This document shows positions 54,583 to 61,756 of a stretch of 64,000 nucleotides of DNA, piece by piece. Source of the stretch: Flavobacterium aquicola (GTDB lineage: Bacteria > Bacteroidota > Bacteroidia > Flavobacteriales > Flavobacteriaceae). Position numbers and translations under genes: made by a program. Position 1 is the stretch's first letter. Every line of letters begins with the position of its first letter. The notes under the pieces were generated by a model. The model was not told where the DNA came from. It did not search any database and saw nothing but the letters and a program-made list of their open reading frames with translations. The stretch lies in assembly GCF_003385115.1 (NCBI RefSeq), contig NZ_QUNI01000012.1, positions 62,001-126,000 on the forward strand, written 5' to 3'.

Positions 54583-55773
54583 ATGAAAAATATTCAAAAA
54601 TTAAGTGTTTTGTTTCTTTGTTTTACAGTCTTTTCCTGTTCGGAAAATACCGATGATGAAATGACTCATACTGATCCTCCTGTACCTGTAGTCACTATTA
54701 GTTATAAAGAAAAAGCTAAGCAGACTTTTGATTTAATTCAGCAGAATTATAAAATCAACAGTACTGGTCTGTATTTAGAAAATTTTCCCAAACAGACAGG
54801 CGACAGAGAATCCTCCTATCTGTGGTCACTCGATGGGCTTTTATCCGGTGTAAATCAATTAAAAGCAATTGGATATAAAGATCAAAAACTTAATGAACCT
54901 TTTCTTGCTCTGGAAAAATATTATGATACGCAGCGATTGCCTAGTGCTTATCCGGCTTATCCCGTTCAGTATGGTTTAGAAGATCGTTTTTATGATGACA
55001 ACGCTATTGTTGCCCTTGATTTAATTGAAGATTATGAAATTACAAAAAATCAAGCGTCTTTAGATCGTGCCAAGAAAATAGCGGAATTTAGCATAACTGG
55101 TGAAAACAACATAGCTGGCGGCGGAATGTACTGGGTGGAACAGTACAGAAATAAACCTGAAAGCGACAATTGTAATAAAGCGGTTTGTGCAAGTGCATTC
55201 ACAACCACCTATCTGCTAAAATTGTATCAAATTACAAAGGATGAAGAATATTTAAAATTTGCCAAGAGAATTTATCAATGGCTGACAACTACGATGAAAG
55301 ATCCAGTAGACAATCTTTTTTGGAATGACATCAGAATAAGAGATAATTATATAAATAAGACCAAATGGACCTATAATGCCGGTGCTATGATTAGTAATAA
55401 TGTTTTACTGTATGAAATCACAAAGGACGAAGCTTATCTTGCCGAAGCTAAAACCATCGCAGCATCATCTTTTACTGTTTTTACACGAAGAGTAAACAAT
55501 CAGGTGTTTTTTCCAGATCATGACTCTTGGTTCAATGTATGCCTTTTCAGAGGATATCTGGATCTTCTAAAACATGCGCCAATAGCACAGAATTACGTAA
55601 ACATTTTTATAAGTAATGCAGATTATGCTTGGGAAAATGCTCGAAATAGTTACGGTTTATTTTTCGAAGACTGGTCTGGAATTAAGTCAGGAAGAGACAA
55701 ATGGTTATTACAGCAGGCAGCACTGATTGAAATTTACGGCCGTATCGCTATTTTGAAAGGAGAAAAAGAGTAA
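54583..55773 (+). CDS. GH76 alpha-1,6-mannanase, lipoprotein
   Basis: A protein of 396 residues from the ATG at 54583. A longer frame from 54529 would run through the terminator hairpin and has no sensible N terminus. Lipobox FSC (Cys19) with an acidic SENTDDE after it, so it is likely surface-exposed. GH76 barrel with catalytic Asp138-Asp139 (FYDDNAIVALD), WTYNAGAM and a C-terminal GRIAILKGEK. It should cleave the alpha-1,6-mannan backbone in endo mode. Its stop codon overlaps the next GH76 start by one base (TAATG), so the two are translationally coupled and probably made in similar amounts. Confidence 0.92.
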   Translation: MKNIQKLSVLFLCFTVFSCSENTDDEMTHTDPPVPVVTISYKEKAKQTFDLIQQNYKINSTGLYLENFPKQTGDRESSYLWSLDGLLSGVNQLKAIGYKDQKLNEPFLALEKYYDTQRLPSAYPAYPVQYGLEDRFYDDNAIVALDLIEDYEITKNQASLDRAKKIAEFSITGENNIAGGGMYWVEQYRNKPESDNCNKAVCASAFTTTYLLKLYQITKDEEYLKFAKRIYQWLTTTMKDPVDNLFWNDIRIRDNYINKTKWTYNAGAMISNNVLLYEITKDEAYLAEAKTIAASSFTVFTRRVNNQVFFPDHDSWFNVCLFRGYLDLLKHAPIAQNYVNIFISNADYAWENARNSYGLFFEDWSGIKSGRDKWLLQQAALIEIYGRIAILKGEKE

Positions 55774-56945
55774 TGAAAAAAATGATAGCTGCCCTTGTAA
55801 TCTGTTTTTTTGGTTTTAACCAAATTAACAGTCAAAACAAGCAAAAAGAAGCGTATTTAATGTATAAAAACAGAGCTGAATCATTTTATGATTTAGTATA
55901 TGGTTTATATTACCTGCCAAAGTATAATTTATTCTCAGAGTATTATCCAAATGCTAATGCAGTTAAATTAAATTATTTTAATGATGGCGAGAAAAACACA
56001 AAAGAGGTTTCATTCCTATGGCCTTTTAGCGGTATGACATCTGCTATTAATGTACTCTATAAAATTGATCCGAAAAAATACAAAGCTTCATTAAAAAATT
56101 TAATCGAAGCACAAAAATTATATAAGGATACTATTAGAAAACCGGCCGGATACCAAGCTTATCCGCCTCAGTTTGAAAAATCAGACCGTTATTATGATGA
56201 TAATGGATTAGTTGGTATTGATTATATTGAAGCATATGAAAATACAAAAGATACCAAGTATCTAAAAGATGCTAAAGAAGTTTTTGAATTCATTATAAGC
56301 GGCTGGAATAACGATCTTGAAGGAGGAGTTACGTGGCTTGAAGGGGTTTATGATCAAAAGCCTGCCTGCTCCAATGGAAAAGCAGCTGTATTAGCTTTAA
56401 AAATTTATGAGCAGACGCATGATAAATATTATTTAGACTGGGGATTAAAGTTTTATAATTGGATGCATTCCCATTTACGGGCATCCGAAAATATTTACTG
56501 GAATGACATGAAAACAGCTGACAGATCTGTTTTAAAAACAGCCTGGACATACAATACAGGTACAATGCTGCAATCAGTAGTCAGTTTATATAAAATTACG
56601 GGAAATAAAGAATATCTTAACGAAGCCCAATCATTAGCTGAAGGAGCGTATCTTTTTTTTGGAAAAAAACAAGCTGACGGGCGCACTTTAATTCTTGATA
56701 ATCCATGGTTTACAACAGTTTTATTTCGGGGTTATCAGGATTTGTATGAAGTTGACAGGAATCCGAAATATATTGATGCGATTATAAAAAACATTGATTA
56801 CGCCTGGGTACATGCCCGTGATGAGAAAGGGCTTTTTTTTAATAACTGGAATGCAGAAACAGATGAATCTAAAACTGCAAAATGGTTACTTGATGAAGCT
56901 TGTATTGCTGAACTGTACGCTCGGATTGCACTCTTAAAAAAATAA
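55773..56945 (+). CDS. GH76 alpha-1,6-mannanase, secreted
   Basis: A protein of 390 residues with signal peptide (FNQINSQ), without a lipobox cysteine, so it is probably periplasmic in contrast to its lipoprotein neighbour. GH76 barrel with catalytic Asp142-Asp143 (YYDDNGLVGID), EGGVTWLEGVYDQKPACSNGKAA and WTYNTGTML. It starts within the stop codon of the GH76 at 54583. A surface plus a periplasmic GH76 in one operon is the known layout of alpha-mannan PULs in gut Bacteroides: the surface enzyme makes large oligosaccharides for import and the periplasmic one shortens them. Division of labour here is inferred from the leader types. Confidence 0.92.
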   Translation: MKKMIAALVICFFGFNQINSQNKQKEAYLMYKNRAESFYDLVYGLYYLPKYNLFSEYYPNANAVKLNYFNDGEKNTKEVSFLWPFSGMTSAINVLYKIDPKKYKASLKNLIEAQKLYKDTIRKPAGYQAYPPQFEKSDRYYDDNGLVGIDYIEAYENTKDTKYLKDAKEVFEFIISGWNNDLEGGVTWLEGVYDQKPACSNGKAAVLALKIYEQTHDKYYLDWGLKFYNWMHSHLRASENIYWNDMKTADRSVLKTAWTYNTGTMLQSVVSLYKITGNKEYLNEAQSLAEGAYLFFGKKQADGRTLILDNPWFTTVLFRGYQDLYEVDRNPKYIDAIIKNIDYAWVHARDEKGLFFNNWNAETDESKTAKWLLDEACIAELYARIALLKK

Positions 56946-56966
56946 ATCATTTTAAAATATTAACAT

Positions 56967-59318
56967 ATGAAAAGGGTTTTAACTATATTATTTTTAAGCA
57001 TTAGCTGTATTTCGCAGACTGCTTATAGTCAAAAAGGACAAAAAAAATTATCAGATTATGTCAATCCAAATATTGGAACAGCACATAGCCGCTGGTTTTT
57101 TTATACTCCGGCGGCAGTTCCTTTTGGTTTGGCCAAATTAGGTCCTTCGACCAATGCACATCTCGGCAATAAGGATGGCTGGGAAGCCACAGGATATGAT
57201 GACAGAGATACCTCGATTGAGGGGTTTGCCTGCTTACATGAATTTCAGGTCGGCGGAATTGTACTTGCTCCATCAGTTGGGAAACTGCAGACTGTACCTG
57301 GAAGTCTCGAAAATCCGGATGAAGGGTATCGATCCAGATTTGATAGAAAAGATGAGTATGCTACTTCGGGGTATTACTCTGTTTTACTAAAAGATTATAA
57401 TGTAAAAGCAGAGCTTACCGCTACGAAAAGAGTAGGTTTTCAGCGTTACACTTTTCCTAAATCGGCTGCGTCTCATATTATTTTTGACATTGGAAACAGA
57501 CAAGGTGAAAGCGGTGCTGCAAAAGATGCCAAAGTTACTATTACTGATGATGGCAGAATAGAAGGTTACGTTATTACAAATCCGGAATATGTAAAAAAAT
57601 ATCAGGAAGGCGCTGAGGTAGCTATGTATTTCTCTGCTGTTTTGGACAAAAAGCCAAAAGATTATGGGGTGTTTAAAAAATTGGAAGTAATAGCAGGTAA
57701 TAAAGAAATGAACGGTGTTGGTTCTGGAGTGTATCTTACCTTTGATACAAAAGAGAATGAGGCAATTACAGTAAAAATCGGATTGTCTTATACTTCAATT
57801 GCTAATGCCCGTTTAAATCTTGAATCGGAAGCAAAAAACACTGATTTCAATACTGCCAAAAAGAATGCTCTTAGTACGTGGAATCAAAGTTTAGGGAGAA
57901 TAACCGTTGAAGGAAAAAATGAAACAGACAAGATCAAATTTTATACAGGACTGTATCATGCACTTTTAGGAAGAGGACTAGCCAGTGATGTCAATGGCGC
58001 TTATCCTATGAATAACGGAAGGGTTGGACAGATACCTCAAAACGCAGACGGTACTTCAAAATACAACTGTTATAATACAGATGCTATTTGGGGAGGATTT
58101 TGGAACCTGACACAATTATGGGCATTAGCATATCCAGAATATTATGCGGATTGGGTACAAGGCCAGTTACTTGTTTATAAAGATGCCGGCTGGTTGGGTG
58201 ATGGTATTGCAAACAGTAAATATGTTTCGGGTGTGGGGACAAATTTCACAGGATTAGCTATTGCTTCTGCTTATAATTGCGGTATTCGAAATTTTGATGT
58301 GGCCTTAGCTTATGAAGCATCATTGAAGAATGAAATTACATGGAAAGACAGAATTGAAGGTGCTGGTAAAATGGATTTGAAACAATTTGTGGAGCGTGGT
58401 TATTCACCGCACATTGACAATATTGGTTTCAATACAATAAGCGATGGTTCAGGATTTTCGGCCTCTCATACTTTAGAATATTCATACAGTTCTTTTGCAG
58501 TGGCTCAATTTGCTAAATCACTCGGAAAAACAGAAGATTACGAGCAACTGATAAAACTGTCAAAAGGCTGGAAATTATTGTACAATCCAGATGTTAAATT
58601 TATTTGTCCAAAGGATGCTGATGGAAAATTCATTGACAAATTTGATCCATCACAGCCTTGGAGAGGTTTTCAGGAAGGAAATGCTTGGCAGTATACTTTC
58701 TATGTACCTCACGATGTAGAAGAGTTAGTAGAAACTCTAGGCAAGGACACTTTTAATGATCGATTGGAAACTATTTTTGAAGCATCTCAAAAAAATGTCT
58801 TTGGAGGCGGAACAAAAATTGATGCTTTTGCAGGGTTGTCAGGATTTTATAATCATGGTAATCAGCCTAATTTACATATTTCGTGGCTGTTTAATTTTTC
58901 TGGAAAGCCTTGTCTTACTCAAAAATGGGTGCACGCTATTTGTGATGAATTCTATGGAACAGAAGGAATTCATGGATATGGTTACGGACAAGACGAAGAT
59001 CAAGGTCAATTGGGTGCATGGTATGTTATGTCTTCTATAGGATTATTTGATGTAAAGGGTCTCACAGAAATAAATCCTTCATTTCAGATAAGCAGCCCAT
59101 TATTTGATAAAGTAACTATTAAATTACCGAAATCATTAAACCGAAAAGATTTTGTAATCGAAGTTGTAAATAATTCTAAGGAGAACGTGTATCTTCAGAA
59201 AGCGTCTCTAAATAATAAAGAGATAAAGGATTTGAAAATAGATTTCAAGGACATCACAAAAGGAGGTGTTATAAAAATGGCTGTGGATGCTAAGCCAAGT
59301 CAAAAATGGTCTAACTAA
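56967..59318 (+). CDS. GH92 exo-alpha-mannosidase, periplasmic
   Basis: A protein of 783 residues with signal peptide (TAYSQKG). N-terminal beta-sandwich starts at DYVNPNIGTAHSRWFFYTP. Probable catalytic acid is Glu570 (QEGNAWQYTF) and base residues Asp676 and Asp678 in GQDEDQGQLGAWYV. It has the intact D-E-D motif, like the GH92 at 6322 and unlike the one at 10115, but its N-terminal half is different enough to suggest another subgroup. It removes terminal alpha-mannose from oligosaccharides that enter through the region E SusC. It starts 21 bases after GH76 and is followed by a sugar transporter. Confidence 0.93.
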   Translation: MKRVLTILFLSISCISQTAYSQKGQKKLSDYVNPNIGTAHSRWFFYTPAAVPFGLAKLGPSTNAHLGNKDGWEATGYDDRDTSIEGFACLHEFQVGGIVLAPSVGKLQTVPGSLENPDEGYRSRFDRKDEYATSGYYSVLLKDYNVKAELTATKRVGFQRYTFPKSAASHIIFDIGNRQGESGAAKDAKVTITDDGRIEGYVITNPEYVKKYQEGAEVAMYFSAVLDKKPKDYGVFKKLEVIAGNKEMNGVGSGVYLTFDTKENEAITVKIGLSYTSIANARLNLESEAKNTDFNTAKKNALSTWNQSLGRITVEGKNETDKIKFYTGLYHALLGRGLASDVNGAYPMNNGRVGQIPQNADGTSKYNCYNTDAIWGGFWNLTQLWALAYPEYYADWVQGQLLVYKDAGWLGDGIANSKYVSGVGTNFTGLAIASAYNCGIRNFDVALAYEASLKNEITWKDRIEGAGKMDLKQFVERGYSPHIDNIGFNTISDGSGFSASHTLEYSYSSFAVAQFAKSLGKTEDYEQLIKLSKGWKLLYNPDVKFICPKDADGKFIDKFDPSQPWRGFQEGNAWQYTFYVPHDVEELVETLGKDTFNDRLETIFEASQKNVFGGGTKIDAFAGLSGFYNHGNQPNLHISWLFNFSGKPCLTQKWVHAICDEFYGTEGIHGYGYGQDEDQGQLGAWYVMSSIGLFDVKGLTEINPSFQISSPLFDKVTIKLPKSLNRKDFVIEVVNNSKENVYLQKASLNNKEIKDLKIDFKDITKGGVIKMAVDAKPSQKWSN

Positions 59319-59374
59319 AATTGGTTTTATAAAAATGATAGTAGGCTAAATAATATCAATTAAACAAAAAAAGC

Positions 59375-60526
59375 ATGCAAAAAAAACAATCGGTTTTTCA
59401 ACTTTTACCCATTCTATTGGGATTTTTCATCATGGGATTCGTAGATGTGGTAGGTATTGCTACCAACTACGTGAAGAAAGATTTCCAGCTTTCAGATGCG
59501 GTGGCAAATCTTTTGCCTATGGCTGTATTCCTATGGTTTCTAATATTCTCTATTCCAATAGGAATGCTGATGAATAAAATTGGACGTAAGAAAACAGTAT
59601 TGCTTAGTATGCTTATCACAGTGGTTGCACTGTTGATTCCAATGATAGCCTATAGCCTGCCTGTTGTTTTAATAGCATTTGCTTTGTTAGGAATAGGTAA
59701 TACTATTATTCAGGTGTCGCTTAATCCGCTGCTTACGAATATAATTACTGGAGAAAAATTAACAAGTACGCTCACTCTTGGTCAGTTTGTAAAAGCTATA
59801 GCATCCTTTCTTGGTCCGGTTATAGCTGCATTCTGCGCAAATACTTTTGGTAATTGGCAGCTATTATTTATTGTATTTGCTGTTGTTACGATATTATCAG
59901 CGTTGTGGTTGTGGGTTACTTATATTCCTAAGGAAGAAGCCGTAGCTGTCGTTTCTACCTTCGGTGAATCCTTTGCACTGTTAGGCGATAAAACTATATT
60001 TCTGTTTTTTATTGGAATCCTAACCTTGGTAGGAATCGATGTAGGATTAAATATTACAGCCCCAAGATTAATGATGGAGCGTGCAGGAATGGCTCTCGAA
60101 GATGCTGGTTATGCTACTAGTCTGTACTTTATATTCCGAACTGCGGGAGCATTTCTTGGTGCAATCATTCTGTCAAAAATGTCGGCCAAAAAATTCTATA
60201 TAGGAAGTTCTGCAGCAGCAATTTTAGCGATAGCATTGTTAATGTCTGCAAATTCACAGTCATTGTTATACACAGGCATTGCATTGGCAGGTTTCGCTTG
60301 TGCTAATATGTTCTCCATTATATTTTCCTATGCACTTAAAAAGTTGCCGTCTAAATCGAATGAGGTTTCAGCCTTAATGATTATGGGGGTTTCTGGTGGT
60401 GCACTCTTTCCGTTTTTGATGGGTGTAATGACAGATGCAATGGGCGGAATCCAAATCGGTGCTGTTGGTATCATATTGATTTGCTGTGTTTGTCAGCTGT
60501 TTCTTGCTCTTAGTGTGAAAGAATAA
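59375..60526 (+). CDS. MFS sugar transporter of the FHS (FucP/GlcP-like) group
   Basis: A protein of 383 residues with about 12 membrane segments. GFFIMGFVDVVGIATNYVKKDF in TM1, IGMLMNKIGRKKTVL in loop 2-3 and IGNTIIQVSLNPLL in TM4 fit the FHS group, which contains proton symporters for fucose, glucose, galactose or mannose. It is not related to the sugar porter at 17599 beyond being MFS. As last gene of the operon behind GH92, it probably imports the released mannose across the inner membrane for the ROK kinase and isomerase. The sugar is inferred. Confidence 0.88.
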   Translation: MQKKQSVFQLLPILLGFFIMGFVDVVGIATNYVKKDFQLSDAVANLLPMAVFLWFLIFSIPIGMLMNKIGRKKTVLLSMLITVVALLIPMIAYSLPVVLIAFALLGIGNTIIQVSLNPLLTNIITGEKLTSTLTLGQFVKAIASFLGPVIAAFCANTFGNWQLLFIVFAVVTILSALWLWVTYIPKEEAVAVVSTFGESFALLGDKTIFLFFIGILTLVGIDVGLNITAPRLMMERAGMALEDAGYATSLYFIFRTAGAFLGAIILSKMSAKKFYIGSSAAAILAIALLMSANSQSLLYTGIALAGFACANMFSIIFSYALKKLPSKSNEVSALMIMGVSGGALFPFLMGVMTDAMGGIQIGAVGIILICCVCQLFLALSVKE

Positions 60527-60591
60527 ATTAAAAAATACAAACTGTGTCGGCATAAAAATAGGCTGACAAGTTTTTTAAATAAAATTATAGT

Positions 60592-60621
60592 AACCAGTCA
60601 GATTTTTTGACTGGTTTTTTT
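60592..60621. terminator. Intrinsic terminator after the region E operon
   Basis: AACCAGTCA (60592-60600) pairs with TGACTGGTT (60608-60616) around a 7-base loop, followed by a T run to 60621. It lies between the transporter and the convergent AraC-type gene. Confidence 0.8.
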
Positions 60622-60637
60622 GTTTCAATAAAACAGT

Positions 60638-61510
60638 CTAGTGTTTTGTAATCAGCTTGCTTTGATCCCTAAATTCACTGGGGGTAAATCCCATTTTTCG
60701 TTTAAAAGTTCTGTTGAAATTTGAAATATTATTGAATCCGCTGTCGTAGCATATCTCTTTAATAGATTGTTCCGATTCAAATAATAATCTGGCAGCCAGT
60801 CCTAAACGAAGATCAGTAATGTAATCCGAAAACGAACTGTTAGTACATTTTTTAAAATAATGACTAAATGCAGATTCTGACATATTCACTAAATCTGCAA
60901 CTTCTTTAAGCTGTATCTTATTCTGCAGATTCTCTTTTATAAAGTCATTTACTTTTTCTATTCTTTGACTTTCCGGAAAGCTGTAATAATCAATATAGGA
61001 ATGTGATGCCAAAGTTTTGGTGTTTTTGGCAATCGCTAAATCATGCAGAATGGATAAAAAATTTAATAACGAATCAAAATCCTGCGAATCGGATAACTGC
61101 AGTATTTTGGGTTTTAACGCTTCAATTGTCTCTTTAGAAAAAGCAATTCCCCTTTTAGACCGTTCCAGTAATTCTCTGATTGGGATAGCGAGCTTTCTGT
61201 TTAATGTTTTTTCTGAAAATAGATTTTCATGAAATTGTATCGTAACCACATGTGCATTATTGTTGTCTTTGATTCCTGTCCATAAATGCGGTGTGTTTGG
61301 TCCTATGATGGCTAAATCACAATCGGTGTATTCTACAACAGAGTCTCCGATAATTCTTTTCCCTGAAGAATTCAAAACTAAGTTCAATTCAATTTCTGGA
61401 TGAAAGTGTAGTGGAAAATCAAATTTGGCATTAATGTGATTTAATACAATAAAGAAATCATCATCTGAAATAGGTACTAATTCTCTTAAGATATTACGTT
61501 TTTCGTTCAT
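60638..61510 (-). CDS. AraC-family regulator with cupin-like sensor domain
   Basis: A protein of 290 residues from the ATG at 61510. An in-frame ATG at 61531 would add seven residues (MKYNNTI) and a TTG at 61555 more. I prefer 61510 because NEKRNILRELVPIS is the usual start of this family and because a repeated palindromic element covers this codon. Cupin-like domain (DFPLHFHPEIELNLVLNSSGKR), then two C-terminal helix-turn-helix motifs (IQLKEVADLVNMSESAFSHYFK and IKEICYDSGFNNISNFNRTFKRKMGFTPSEFR). It is divergent from the SusC at 61757 and probably regulates it and itself. Not closely similar to the AraC-type protein at 44580. Confidence 0.9.
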   Translation of the reverse strand: MNEKRNILRELVPISDDDFFIVLNHINAKFDFPLHFHPEIELNLVLNSSGKRIIGDSVVEYTDCDLAIIGPNTPHLWTGIKDNNNAHVVTIQFHENLFSEKTLNRKLAIPIRELLERSKRGIAFSKETIEALKPKILQLSDSQDFDSLLNFLSILHDLAIAKNTKTLASHSYIDYYSFPESQRIEKVNDFIKENLQNKIQLKEVADLVNMSESAFSHYFKKCTNSSFSDYITDLRLGLAARLLFESEQSIKEICYDSGFNNISNFNRTFKRKMGFTPSEFRDQSKLITKH

Positions 61511-61524
61511 AATAGTATTATTAT
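61506..61524. repeat. 19-base repeat, copy 1, covering the AraC start codon
   Basis: TTCATAATAGTATTATTAT is identical to 61655-61673. Its core ATAATA-G-TATTAT is a palindrome with one central base. The copy covers the start codon at 61508-61510 on the minus strand. Confidence 0.7.
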
Positions 61525-61552
61525 ATTTCATTATATGTATAGTTAACTTGCT

Positions 61553-61560
61553 CAAAAATA
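61553..61560 (-). promoter_or_regulatory. Candidate -7 element of the AraC-type gene
   Basis: On the minus strand TATTTTTG (61560-61553) fits TAnnTTTG, 42 bases before the ATG at 61510. No TTG at normal spacing was found upstream of it. Confidence 0.35.
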
Positions 61561-61654
61561 AGTGTTATTTTTCTAATATACTCATTTTTTACCCTAATAA
61601 AAAATAATTTATTCATATAAGGGCTATATTATTGGATGAAAGTATTATTTATAA

Positions 61655-61673
61655 TTCATAATAGTATTATTAT
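61655..61673. repeat. 19-base repeat, copy 2, in the divergent promoter region
   Basis: Identical to 61506-61524, 149 bases away, and 84 bases before the SusC start. A partial third copy, AGTATTATTTAT, starts at 61641. The pair probably marks binding sites of the AraC-type regulator or another protein acting on both divergent genes. Confidence 0.65.
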
Positions 61674-61756
61674 TCGATTGTATTTACAAAACCGTAACGA
61701 AAACGAAGTAGTTAATTTGTCACGTAACTAATAACTAATCTTTAACCTATGAACAA

